64,000 bases of DNA from contig JASJZH010000005.1 in assembly GCA_037178975.1 (NCBI GenBank), forward strand, positions 3,596,001-3,660,000. The letters are read 5' to 3'. Of the stretch, positions 25,039 through 37,045 are shown one piece after another; the stretch's first letter is position 1; the number at the start of each line of letters is the position of its first letter. The notes beneath the pieces were generated by a model. That model made no database searches, was not told the DNA's origin, and saw only the letters and a program-made list of their open reading frames with translations. Source of the stretch: Oscheius tipulae (Eukaryota > Nematoda > Chromadorea > Rhabditida > Rhabditidae). The position numbers were made by a program, and so were the translations under genes.

Positions 25039-27748
25039 ATGCTCGTCACAAGACGACCATTCGCTTTGCTGCAGCGTGTTCGGACTGCTGTCGGCCGCCA
25101 TCTTAACATTGGGTCAGTCTGCCGAGAAATGGCAACCGTGAATGGACATTCCATCTCCAAATACCAGGCACTTTCTCATATTTTTCTATCTTAAAGCTCT
25201 TTCAGTCAGCAATCCTTCATCTAAATGATCTCCAATCCAATGCCATGGTTATACAGAAGCTACGAGAGAAGAGAGACATCATTCAAGAGAGGAATATCCA
25301 AGAGACGACTGAGTATTTGGAACAATCTGGACTACATGTGAGTCGCTTTTTTTTGAATTTCAGCTCCTTATAACCGTTTGGGCAGTGTAAGCTTGCGAGG
25401 AAGCTTTAGTGACTCCCGAGCATGGTTGCTCTTCTACGTTTACAAACTTGTAGGGCAAACCAGGTGGTCTCTTGTTCTGTTTGTCATTTTTACCGATCCA
25501 ACTCCCTCTTTCACCCTTTCCATCTTGTAAAAGAGTTTTAACCAGATTACTCGATTTCCTTGTACTTTTCGGAAAACGGAAAAGCCTCAAAAGGTCTCCT
25601 CTTGTGTAAAAACACTCCGTATATCCCGTTTCGAACAGCCAGACAGCATGTGACACAGGTTCAATTGAGAATCCAAGTCAAACTAAATTGCACAACTTTA
25701 CTGGAAAACTTCCGTATCTATGAAGTGACGGGGCGTTTAAAAAAAACACGGGTATCAACTTTTTTTGGATGAGGATGACATGATTGAAACTAGCAGTACC
25801 ACTCCTTCATTCTGATAAGTTATAGAACTTTTCAGCTGAACCAAGTAGACGACCTCAAAGTAATCCATGTGAGCGGGACCAAGGGAAAAGGTTCGACTTG
25901 TGCTTTCGTCGAGTCAATCCTACGATCACTCGGATACAAAACTGGCCTTTACACGTAAGTCTTTGTCTCTTGTAGTTCTTTGAGTAAAGTTCAGATCTCC
26001 ACATCTCGTTCACGCGAGAGAGCGGATCCGCATCAATTCTCATCCGATAGACGAGGAGCTTTTTGCCGAGTACTTCTTCAAGGTCTACAATCAGCTGAAA
26101 TCGTCTGGGGATGGTCATCAGATGCCTGCCTACTTCAAGTTTCTCACCCTGATGGCCTTCCATGTTTTCCATTCGGAGAAGGTCGATGTCGCCATCATCG
26201 AGGTCGGAATTGGAGGCTCCTACGATTGCACTAACATTGTCAGGTACGCATTTTTGAAATCTGGAACCCGTTCCTAAGCTCTGACAGGTCTAAAAATCAA
26301 GCTAAAACCTTCAAAAACGGTATCAACCAAGAACATTTCAGAAATCCGAAAGTCTGCGGAGTCACGACCCTCGACTTTGACCACACCTCGATCCTAGGCA
26401 CGACTATCCCAGAAATTGCTAAACACAAGGTACTTTTGTCGGGTTTTCACTAAAAATCACATACTTTTAGGCAGGAATTTTTAAAAAAGACGTCCCGGCA
26501 GTGGTCACTCCTCCCGTCCCGACAGCTCTGGAAGTCTATCAACAGAAAGCAGCCGACGCCGAGTCTACATTACACCTGGCTCCTGATTTCGACTCATATT
26601 CCTGGCCAAAAGGCAAGATTTCCCTGGGAATCGCCGGCTGCCATCAACAGTTGAACGTCTCTCTGGCTCTACAGCTGGCCAGGATATGGTTGGAAAGAAC
26701 ACGGAATGATGGTTAGTCGAGTTTCTATTATTTAGAAATCATAAAATGTAGACGGAGTCTTTTCGAACGAAAACTGGAGACCTGGAGATCCTTACGAAGT
26801 GCCTCAGAGGTTTGCCGATGCCATAGCTGATTGTCGATGGCCCGGCAGGAGTCATACGGTAGAACAAGGACAGCTGAGCTACTTTCTGGACGGGGCTCAT
26901 ACGCCGAAGAGCATGGAGATGTGCGCAATTTGGTTCCAGGATCAGATGACTAACAGGTCGAAGAGGAAGAGGATTCTCATCTTCCAGTGCACCGCCGACA
27001 GGAATCCGACGACATTGCTGCCCTTCCTAAAGGTAAGTTAGCTTTTCTGACTTCTAGGGGTAAAAAAATGATAGATTTCATTTGAAATGTGAAAGCGCTC
27101 AAGTTTCTACATTCATAACTTTGTAAATCGCACAGGAAGCGCGGCTCAGATTTTAAATGGCTCAGTTGGTTCTCCGATTACCTATCCATTACAAGGTTCC
27201 CCGCTCCTAACAAAACTTTTTGTTTTGTCGTAAAGCTCAAAAAAAAATTTCGGGAAGTTTATCATTCGTAAAATTTGGTTAAAACGATCAGAGCTGGCTA
27301 CTTCTGTGTCAGATTGCCATGTTCGTGAGCCGAATGTAAACTGAGTAACTCTTGGGACTGGCTCTTAATCCATTAACCATGGCTTCAGGACCTCGACATC
27401 GACACGGCGCTCTTCTGTCCAACGATTCTCCAAGTCTCGCAGGACAAGAGCTCTGACAACGCCAACTTTAACCAATCTACCTCGGAACAGATGACCAGAA
27501 GTGAGCGTTGTGCTGACACTTGGAAGGAGTTGATCGGCAAGGTTAGTCACTATTTTGGTTTCAATTTCAAGGCCTGGCACAGACCACAAAATGACCGAAT
27601 ATCTTTCCAGGAGACGCACGTTTTCGACTGCATTTCGTCGCTCGTCGACTGGGTCCAGAAGATCGACGAGCCGGCCGATATTCTCGTCACAGGGAGTCTC
27701 CATCTCGTCGGCGGAGTCCTCTCCTTCATCCAGCCCGACGTCTGTTAG
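25039..27748 (+). CDS. FPGS: Folylpolyglutamate synthase
   Basis: This enzyme adds glutamate residues to folates using ATP, which keeps them in the cell and in mitochondria. The ATP-binding loop [16 protein letters not shown], the block [61 protein letters not shown] and the C-terminal [14 protein letters not shown] are all present and in order. The N-terminus [20 protein letters not shown] looks like a mitochondrial leader, and a second ATG starts [13 protein letters not shown], matching the dual-start arrangement known for animal FPGS. The first intron (25168-25205) appears to use a GC donor. A 340-bp intron near 27034-27389 holds a tRNA-like relic. The stop is TAG at 27746-27748; an alternative splice at 27744 would give a longer tail. 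Confidence 0.95.
27157..27207 (+). pseudogene. tRNA-like relic in an FPGS intron
   Basis: ATGGCTCAGTTGGTTCTC resembles an A box/D arm, and AGGTTCCCCGCTCC resembles a B box. The order of words (GCTCAGT-GGTT, CTC-GA, GGTTCCCCG) matches the relic at 14.6 kb. It is too short and too decayed to be a working tRNA. It may be part of a tRNA-derived repeat family. Confidence 0.35.
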
Positions 27749-30103
27749 TTTCATCGATACACATTGTTTTTTGTTACATGCTTGACAGTCTATGAATCTC
27801 TTACCGCCAATTGTCATTCTCTTTTCTGGCCAAATGACCTTCTTCTACGTCAGTTCCGTCGCAGCGACATCATCAATCAAACCAGAAACTGCTTCTCTAG
27901 CACCGAAACTCCCGAGTGTTTTGTGAAAACTTGACCCTCTGGGCTGAAATTAGCAGATTAGCGCCCTGTTTTCTATAAAAACCACCCTCTTGTTGTTAGA
28001 CAAACAACAGGTTTCTCGCGGTCATCAGCAGTGACAGGAGATATCGTCAAAAAGGGCGGGAACGCCCCGCGCTTTGTGGTCAAATGTTCAGCGTCAGTCT
28101 GTAGTCGAACTTGTGCGACCACTGGGTTGCTTTACACTTTTCCCAAAACATGATCTCTTTCTTAGTGTTGCAGCGATCGTGCAATTTTAAAACGTTCGAA
28201 TGTTCGCCATTTCTTACTGTACGTTCCCACTGCGATTTCTATAGATCCCATGTCACTTCTTTTTGGCGCAAATTTTAATGTTTTCGTGATATTCTTCATC
28301 TTTTGCTCCGAGGCTAAAGTTGTCTATGAACAACACCACTTACGGGAACTTAAAATTGTCCAAAAGAATCGAGAAACAACTGAATTCCTCTGTACTAGCG
28401 GTCACAACAGGTACAGTAGCCTATAAGAAACCAACATGTTTTCGGTCCATATCTCATGACTATCCTAACTATTTTCGTGTTTTCTCATTCTATCTGGAAA
28501 TGGTGTTACTGTTATCACAGAGTGTCTGGTAGTCAACTAGAATTGAAAAAGTAATAGAGTTTCCAAGGTCGTCACTCTTGACCGTTACTCTCTCAGTCGG
28601 TACAAAGACAAATGAAAGGAAAATGGAGGGCTGTTTTTCGAACAGATTGCGCTGCTTTCGGTCATACTTGCCTCTCTTTTGAGAGCCCTCTGTTCTCAAT
28701 ACTGACAGTACAGGGTAAGCGACAGACTGGTGCCAGTAGTGGCAGTATTCGGTAGTCAACTGATAGAATAAGAAGAGTTTCAGTGCCTCCAAGGCCGTAC
28801 TCTTAACCGTTGCTTACTCTTTTTCTGTTGACCCTAAACAGCCAACCGTTCTCTGTAATTGTACCCAAACAAATACAACCTATCACTGAGGACGAGTTGA
28901 TCATTTCAGCGAGGGAATGTTGTTTGTGTTCTCTCGTAGCATATAAAGAAGGTGTAATTCTCTCTCGCCCCTTCTCTGTTGCTACAATTCTTTGTTTTCA
29001 AGCTAGTCGTCCGACGGGTCATTTCGCCATTTTCAGTTTTCCATCGGTGGGTAATTCGACGTCTTTCAGAGATCTCTTGACACAAGCATAACTGTCAGAA
29101 AGCTATCACTGTATGAAGTTCCTTTGATCCCTTTCTGGCTCATTGCTTCTCGACTCTAATGGGACATTTCAAGGCTGATCTCCTTCCAGTTCCCAACAAT
29201 TCTCTGACCACGAGGATCATATTTCTCATTTCAGAACCGGACCCCATTTGAGTTGTTTTGATAAAAATCCCCCAGCCGGGTCGACCTGTTCCTGGGGTCT
29301 AGACACCCAATCCGATACCGGGACAAGCTCGACAAACAGTGATCGGACCTTATTTTTGGAAGTTCCCAATGGGAGTGTCTTGTGTTTTGTCGGCTTCATC
29401 ACTAACCTGTCTTTTACGGTACCTAAGTTATCGGGACTAGACAGTAGCCAAGTTTATTTATTAGCAGCCGACTTTGCGCTTATCCTCCAACTTTGTCCAG
29501 CAATAACTGACAAAGAATCTTATATCGTTTTACCCTATTCCAATTGACCCGTATGGTCCACTAGACTGGTCAAGGGTGGCATGTTCCGATTCAAGGATAT
29601 TGGTAGATCCAAGAAGACAAGGCAGACAGCCCTGACATTTGACATCATCTGACCCGGTCGCAATCTGTCCACGCCTCATTCTGTACCTGTCTATATTGAC
29701 ATGCAAATTTGGGCGTAAGAACATTGTCAGCTCCAGAAAGAATGGTGAGATCCACAGAAGTCTTTGACATAGACTGACAGAGCTCCTTATGTTCCTTATT
29801 CAAGCAAATCATGACTCTAACTCTTTTTGTCTCTTACCTCTCCCCGAACAGAAACAATGGCTTTTTAGCCTTGGTCTCCTAGCAGCCCATCTCGCGTCAT
29901 TTACGAGCCTCTCCAACTGCAAAATGTGTCTTTCGATCTCTAACTGTCGCGTCAGACGAATCCAATATGTACTCTGAACCCTTTTACTCCTCTCCTCCAC
30001 TTCCTGTCCCCCACCCTCTATTCCTGATTTCAGCCATCACGAGCGTCCATTAGCGTCTGTCTACCAACCAACTGATTCATAAGCGCATCATTCTTACTTC
30101 AAC
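27749..30103. other. 2.35-kb non-coding stretch
   Basis: No gene is supported. Bases 27788-27933 could be a final FPGS exon if the GTTAGT at 27744 is spliced. Frames at 28810-29091 and 29248-29547 (+) have no domain and no splice context. A degenerate direct repeat lies within (28523-28815). The right end is the promoter side of the dehydrogenase gene. Confidence 0.5.
28523..28815. repeat. Degenerate direct repeat, two copies
   Basis: Copy one spans about 28523-28590 and copy two about 28745-28815. They share GGTAGTCAACT, then GAGTTTC, then TCCAAGG-CGT and ACTCTT-ACCGTT in the same order. A unique spacer of about 155 bp lies between them. No gene is seen in either. Confidence 0.55.
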
Positions 30104-32006
30104 ATGTCTGAGAGTAGGTTCCTCCTTTATTCGGCTCTTATATATCTTTTCAGTTGTTCTAGTGACAGGAGCCAGTGGCTATGTGGCTCTTCACTGTGTG
30201 AAAGAGCTTCTCCAAAGAGGGTATAGAGTTCGAGGAACAGTTAGGAGCACAACGAATCAGGCAAAGGTTGGTCTTGAAGGGAGAGTTTTGTATCAAAAGC
30301 ATTCAGGTAGCTCCACTCCTGCGCCTTCCCTTCGCAGAGGAGCAATTGGAACTCGTCGAAGCAGATCTGCTGGTTCCGGACAACTGGAAAGAGTGAGTCT
30401 TTGAAAAAGACTCACTCTTTCCAGTTGACCCAACTGACCCACACACCTTTAAGAGTCATCTCCGGCTGTGACTACATTCTTCACGTGGCCTCTCCTTGGC
30501 CAATTGTTGCTGATGCCTCGACCGTCAAAACAGCCATCGAAGGAACATTGAATGTTCTTCGTGCTGCCGCCAAGTGTCCCGAGGTAAAGAAGGTTGTCCT
30601 CACAAGCAGTTGTGCAGCTGTCAATGGTAAGAGGAGGGTACAAAGTGAGTACTGAGAGTTTCAGACGGCCATAAGAACAGTTCTCGCGTCTTTGACGAGA
30701 CCTGCTGGACCAATCTAGAGAGCAAATCAGTCGAGTACTACGCTCGATCGAAGACTCTGGCCGAAAAGTCTGCCTGGAACTATTGGAAGAGTCTCGGATC
30801 TGACCGGTTCGCCCTCACTGTTCTGAACCCGACTTTTGTTACTGGACCAGTCCTCTCAAGCTGTGAACACGGCAGTGCTACGGTATTCCCAAATCAAATG
30901 AAAACAATGAAACCCTCTCAGATTGTCTCCAGAATGATGGACTGGAGAACTTATCTCGCTGCTCCGAAGGTCAGTCTCGGAGTTGTCGATGTTCGAGACG
31001 TTGCTGTAGCTCATGCCGAGGCTCTGAAGAGACCAGAAACAGACGGAGAGAGGATCCTGATCACTAGTCAGCCGTCTGTCTGGATGAGAGACTGGACTCG
31101 TTGGCTAGCCGAGGAGTTTGCTCCTCTGGGATACTACATTAGTCCTATCCAGTCGCCAACCTGGGTCTTCCGACTGTATTCCGCCACAAAGATCGATCCT
31201 CAAGCCTGTTCCGTCGGTCACAGAGTTGGTCCTCTTCTGAGGTTTGACAACTCAAAGGTATTTTTTGCATTGTGTAATTTTTTTGATACACGCACGCAAT
31301 TTCAAAGAGTTCTCGTCTTTTTTTGTTTTAGCAGAAAGAGCATAATTAGAAGAAGCAAAGTTGAACCTTTGCTAAGGTTTTGGAGCAACAAAAAAGTTCA
31401 AATTGCAATCGAGCTGTAGGAGACTCGTTGTTTACGCTCCTGACGGAGCGACTCACATTATCAGTGCTAATTTTGCAACTTGTACTGTCCTGACTTGTCT
31501 CGTCAACTTTAATCCTATCGTTACAATAGGCAGAAGGCGTCCGTCTGCGACACAAGTCAAATCCAATCTGGAATAATATTTGACAAGGCCTTTTCTGTCA
31601 AGTTACTTCAGATTAGAATTGACTTGTTTCACAGGTGCCTCTTGCAAATTGTAAAGATAGGATACTATAATCAAAAATACTTGGGAATCGCGTCCGTGTA
31701 TCAGCAAATTATCTCACATCCTTATCCCCTATGGGGGCCTGATGACAGTACAGTATCTGATAACGTTATTGGTCCGGGAAATCATAGGGAAAATGAACTG
31801 ACAGAGACTGGGGTAGAAAGGAACATGTCGACACATTTACTAAGAACACTCTGAATATAGTGGTTTTCCAGAGTATTCGCCTCCTGGACATGAAATATCG
31901 AAGTCCCCGCGAGTCCCTCGTCGAGATGGTCTACAGTATGATGTCGGAAGGAATGGTAAAATCGACAAAGAAGGCCGTTACGAAGATTTCCGAACTCAAA
32001 TGTTGA
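30104..32006 (+). CDS. NAD(P)-dependent dehydrogenase, dihydroflavonol/cinnamoyl-CoA reductase-like (extended SDR)
   Basis: A soluble oxidoreductase of about 345 residues. The start is MSE; a short intron joins it to IVLVTGASGYVALHCVKELL, whose GASGYVA is the NAD(P)-binding glycine motif. Further family features: RVRGTVRSTTNQAK after the first strand, DYILHVASPWP, VKKVVLTSSCAAVN with the catalytic serine region, the YYARSKTLAEKSAW segment with the YxxxK pair, and LNPTFVTGPVL. The C-terminal part SIRLLDMKYRSPRESLVEM is joined across an intron of about 610 bp (31257-31870), far longer than the other introns here. It ends ISELKC then TGA, with AATAAA at 32068-32073. The natural substrate cannot be told from sequence; animal members act on diverse carbonyls. 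Confidence 0.9.
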
Positions 32007-32067
32007 TTCACCTCCTATGGACGAATTCTATGTCGAAAATATAATAATTTCTGTATCTAATGTGCCA

Positions 32068-32073
32068 AATAAA
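32068..32073 (+). promoter_or_regulatory. AATAAA poly(A) signal of the dehydrogenase gene
   Basis: It lies 62 bp after the stop. The next acceptor (TTTTTTCCAG, ending 32221) follows 148 bp later, just before the ATG of the coiled-coil gene. Confidence 0.6.
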
Positions 32074-32224
32074 GGTCTCAACCTCAGTCCGTCTTTCTTA
32101 ATTGGAACGGGCAGCTGGCTGTCCATCAGGGTGTCCATAGCAACGGACTGACCAGTCCGACTCTTTATATTTGCTGACGTCTTGTTTATTCCCCCTCTAC
32201 GTCAATATCTGTTTTTTCCAGGAA

Positions 32225-34700
32225 ATGAAATTGTACCCTCCAACGAAAACGGGTAATTTGGTCGTGCGAGGACGGTCTGTGGCGGATCCGAACCCACGGC
32301 GTCCATTGACCACCACCATCAAGAGAACTGGTAGCATTGGGAATCTGCCGAAAGCTGTCATCCCTGCTCAACAGAGGTAATCTTATATTACTTCTTTTAA
32401 TCAGTTTACCCAGAACGATATGCCATTGTCCGGACTCGAAAGAGCCACTGAATGCGAAGGAACAGTACACAAAGAGTCTGGAGCAGCAGGTCCAGTTGCT
32501 TGAACTCGAGAATATGTTCCTGAAAAAGGATCAGGAACATCGACCAACAAAACACGGAACCATCCATGCTAGAGGGAATGAAGTATCCTTGAACGGGAAA
32601 GACTGGTGTCGACTGCCTGACTTTCATCCAAATCTGGAGAGGATCATTCACGATAGGATCTCTAGGAGTGATATGGGTAGTACGAGGAGGACTGTCGAAC
32701 AGCCCGTGATTGAGAAAATGAGCAGGATATCTGGGAGAGACAGTGGAAGATCATCGCAGATCTTCATTCCCGATGATCGGAAGGTAGACACGGCCCTTCT
32801 TCAACAACTAGAGGAGAAGAATCAGGTACTGAGGAGACATTTTGGTAGCCAAGTGATGGATTTAGGAATTGGGAATCTTGTCCGAACGTCTAATGGAACA
32901 GAGCAGAGTTTCAAAAGCATACGAAGAAAAGATTTGTCAACTCCAGATGCGTCTTCGGGAGGCAGAGTCGGATCTGAGCTCGAGATCAGGTAAATCATTT
33001 ACAATTACCATTTGCCGACTGCTCAGACAGGAGCTGGACTTTACAGTCCTCTAAAATAGTTCGTTACGGGACCAAATATCATTTTTTGACGTTGAATGTT
33101 TTGTCAAAAAGTTTCAAATCTCACTGGATCTATAAGTGTAACGTCTGGGTAATTAGTTGAGTAGCTAATGCTAAACAGCCAGTGAGTCCCACAACGCAAA
33201 TTTTCAAACGACTGACAATGAGGTCAAGTTTCTTCGCCCTCCATGCTTTTTTGAACTCTTAACTGGACTAGTCTTATAATGTTTTCAGAAGCCGACACTC
33301 GAGACAAAAGAGCAATGATTGAGGAGATGCTAGAGCTGCAGAGGAGACTGGACGATCTGACTCCCACGTTGGCCGAGAAAGAGAACAGGATATCGAGGGT
33401 AGAAAATGAGAGAGATGCTCTTGTCTCTAAACTACGCTCTGCCAACAACGAAGTGGCTACCTTCAAGGTAGGATCACTATTTAATCACACTATCTTTCTC
33501 GTTTCAGCTCCAAATGTCCGAGAGTAGACAAGAGGAGAAGCTACGCGATGAGAGGGAGTCCTCAATGAGACAGGAGAACGAAAGGTTGAAGAAAAACTCG
33601 GAAGAAATCAAAATCAAGTTAGCGGAGAAAACAAGAAAATTGGAGGATGCTATGGTAGGGGATGGAACAACAATCGTAACCAATTCTTTAGGTAGAGGTC
33701 CAGATGCTCCAGAGACAGCTGAAAGAGGAGCAGTTGAGAAGGTCTAACGACAACAGACTCGTCCAGCAGGTAGGATCTACACCGAATTTTCATAAGAATA
33801 AATTCAGATGTCCGAGGAGAACACTCGCCTGATCCAAGAAAACTCAAGAATCACCACCGATGTGGCCAAGATGGAATACGAGTTGAGTAGATGGAAGGAA
33901 GAGAGCGCAAAGAGCAGAAGATCCGGCTTCGATGAGGAGCAGATGGTCGAGGTTTGTGAGATTCCCTTGCTTTAGCTCCTGTTTCAAGCTCCGCCTAAAT
34001 GTCAAGGCACATCAGACCACCATTGGGATCCTGGAGGAGAGATTGAAGGCCTCCCAATCGAGATGCAATGCCCTGGAGGGAGAAGTAAGCTATAAAACTG
34101 TAATCATAGGCAATAGTTCAGTTGGGAGGCAGATGGGAAGCCGAGGAGGCGATCCAGAACGAAAGAAGTCGAACCCAAAAGGAACTGGAGGCTCTGGAAG
34201 CCCTCTCCAAGTCCCTTTCGAACGAGAACAAAAGTCTCCGGGAGGAGAAAATTCTTCTTGGGGACAAGGTTGACGGGCTGAAAAGGAAGATAAATTCTCG
34301 AGACTTCCAAATCAAGAATCTGGAAGAGGAAATGGCAGACATGGAGAGGAAACACGTGAATGATATCAAAAAGGCTGATGAGGGATCTAGGGCCAATAGT
34401 CAAAGGTAGCCTCCTTTTTGTGATCCGAAAAAAACAGATTTCAGGGCTCTCGAGCTAGAGGAGCTGTCAAGAAGAATCCGAGAGCTTTCCGAGTCTCTGC
34501 CTTCAGAATCGAGACGGTCAGCCTTTCAGAGCTCATCCATCCAGACCTCAGAACAGCAATTCGAGCACAAAGAACACAGAGAATCGAGAACAGAGCCTTC
34601 TCCCTTCGAACGACTCCCATTCCGCTCGGGACATCCTCCAACTATTCCGGAGGAGCCCGAGCTGTCATGCGGAAGTATGGAGCGATTCATGAGGAGCTGA
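32225..34700 (+). CDS. Long coiled-coil protein, family not recognised
   Basis: About 580-600 residues. The start MKLYPPTKTGNLVVRGRS lies three bases after a TTTTTTCCAG acceptor. The N-terminal about 50 residues are basic and Pro/Thr-rich. After AKEQYTKSLEQQVQLLELEN the protein is almost continuous heptad-like coil with Glu/Lys/Arg/Leu/Gln (RLREAESDLSSRS, MIEEMLELQRRLDDL, QLKEEQLRRSNDNRL, EEMADMERKHVNDI). The tail is Ser/Pro-rich and ends MERFMRS before TGA. A region at 32570-32770 (WCRLPDFHPNLERIIHDR) is not coil and may be a small conserved domain. About nine introns of 35-45 bp are used; several are in frame with neighbours, so only phase separates them. AATAAA follows at about 34737. The role is probably structural (cytoskeleton, centrosome or similar), by inference only. 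Confidence 0.75.
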
Positions 34701-37045
34701 CAGATGTTTTTCATTGCTGTCTTTCTAGTCACAAGTTGAATAAAGTCTATTCTCTAACCAATGGCTTGTGTCGTATGATGGCAGTGAGTCGGGTCTGATC
34801 CCCACATTCGATGGTCTGGTGGATGACGACTGCAAGAGAACTAGGCTCTGAAAAAAAGAAGAAAAAAAGAAGACTTGGAACATCGAATATTGCGGAGACA
34901 GGCACAGGTGACGTGAGCCAGCAGTCGAGGTGATGCGAGCTCGAGAGCCGGCAACCAAGGCAACATGACGAGGAACAGTCAGAACGAAAAGAGAGCGGAT
35001 ACGAGAGCCTGAATAAAAAGTTTGACGGGAGTCCGCGGTCTAAATTGAAAAAGATATTAAAGATAACTTCAGCTACCTGCTACCTGGAGAAAGTACAGAA
35101 GAAGACATTTGGAAGGAAAGTATCAAACTTTGGATAAGCTACTTGTTTTAGAACCCCCTCTCTCCAATTCTCAAGACACCACCCTCTCTAATACTCGATT
35201 TTCAAAAGCTCGAATTTGCCCTCAAGCTAGAGACTGAGTGTTCAGATCTGGGCTGCTCGGGACTACCCCAGATCTTAGTCTCGAAACGAAAGAAAAGAGC
35301 CTAGAGAGTCAGTGCAAAAGTTGTGGTTTGGATATACGAAACGAAAGAAAGGGGGTGGGAGAGTCAGTGCAAAAGTTTTGATTCGGGTAGACTACATGAA
35401 AGAAAAAAGCAACGTGAACTGGATAGAAGGATAGAGGGAGCTGCCTTCCGGAGAAGCAGCAAGCGTCCAGGTGAGAGCAATTAGAAGCAACATGTCCTGT
35501 CAGGAGTTATCTTTGACAAGTCACGTTTTTGGAAACTTTTTTCTTTCATGTGGTCCAAATTTCACTTCTGAATTGCATTAAAGCAGAGTTCTCGCTGAGG
35601 AAAGGCTGTCTACAGCAGAAGTCCGACCAAAATTTCAGCGATCTTGTTTTGCAGGGCTTTTTTGTTGCTGTTGCTGAACTATTGGTACGCTATCTCTTCA
35701 CGACTTCAGTTGTCGTCTCTCGATCATGGAATCTTCGTGCTTTCTAGTCTCAGACTTCGTATATATATTCATTTATATATTCATTTCTGTCTTGTAATCT
35801 GACCCGCTTACCATCTCCGGTAGCACATTTCACCAGATAAAATCAGCTTGTTTTGCTGCCACTACCGAGGCCTTTGTGACTCTGTTAGCTAAAAAAAAAA
35901 CTACCAAACGTTTGCTATGGAGACCTTCTAGAGAAGAGAAAGTGAGTGAAACTTAACCGTTCGCCTTTTGACTCTCCTCAGCATCCCATTCTCCCTAAGT
36001 GGCCTCTCACACCGCCGGTTTCTGCCGAGCAGTACCGGTTTGCTCGAGTGTTTTCTCACATTCTGAAGTCTTATTGGCCTCCAACAGGGAGGGTGATAGG
36101 TTACTACTACTACTGCTTGGTGGCGTTCCTTTCTATCCTCTTTCTCTTCACTGTAACCAGTCTCAACACAATCCCCACCCACACCCCTCTCTCTGCCCAT
36201 TACAGCTGCCAGCCGTGACCTCTACAGATCTGGCAGGCAGCCGGTTAGAAGTCCCTGTCTATTATTATGCCCCCTTTCACTTTCTAAGGTCATTCACCCC
36301 TTGGGCGATCAGTTTTCTTTACTGTTGTTCTCCTGCCTCTTAAGCTGCCAGCGAAGATTTTCGGTCCATCGACAGATGTCTCTCTCCTTCCCTAAAGCGG
36401 GTACTTCTCTCCCTCTGTCTATTTCCCCCACTATCGCCTAAGGCAATCGGCTCGCGGAACGGGCCCCAAAACAGAGAAGTCCCGATAGAATCTCCGACGT
36501 CAAAAAGACATTCCACTTCTTCTCTCTTCATAACAACAGTGGGGTTCCTTTCGGCTTACCTTTGACCCTCTCCATAATCGTCTTTGTGGTTCCAATCCAT
36601 TGAAAGTCTTGTCAACAATAGGCTAAAAAAAGCTGTCCTTATCGCGACCAACTGCGTCTTGAACGGGGCAACTTTTGCAAACTTGGGTCTGACCATGGGA
36701 ATTGTTGAAGTTCGTCGAGTCCAAAGGAGAGAGACATTCCGGAGAAGAAAACCATAACCTGTGATGCTCCCTTGATATCAACCAGTTTCTCTTTTTCGAA
36801 ATTCTTCAGTCTATTTCTGTACTCCTCGCACTGGTAATAGGTTCAAATTAACTTTCGAAAACACTTGAGAAATCCTCAGGTCCAAACAAAAACAACTCGA
36901 GTCCTTCTTTAGAGTGCTTCTTCCTGTTTGTTCCCGACCACTCAGCCTTGAAAGAGTCGCAAGAAACAGTTGTCTTCAAAACTGGATTTTTCGTTCGAAC
37001 ACCACACCTGTTTCCCCTTTACACCCTAAAGACCATTCTTTCAGA
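34701..37045. other. 2.3-kb non-coding stretch
   Basis: It holds the 3' UTR of the coiled-coil gene, a 55-bp tandem repeat at 35282-35410 and a TATATATTCATT-rich spot near 35758-35787. No gene with splice support was seen. The right end should be the promoter side of the CHK kinase-like gene, whose ATG sits one base after a TTCTTTCAG acceptor. Confidence 0.55.
35282..35410. repeat. Tandem repeat, 55-bp unit, about 2.3 copies
   Basis: Units begin CGAAACGAAAGAAA and share GAGAGTCAGTGCAAAAGTT. Full copies lie at 35282-35336 and 35337-35391, and a partial third starts near 35392 (ACATGAAAGAAAAAAGC). No open frame crosses the array. Confidence 0.7.

Noticed and set aside
28810..29547. Two plus-strand frames of 93-99 codons
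   Set aside because: No domain or splice context; composition like surrounding non-coding DNA.
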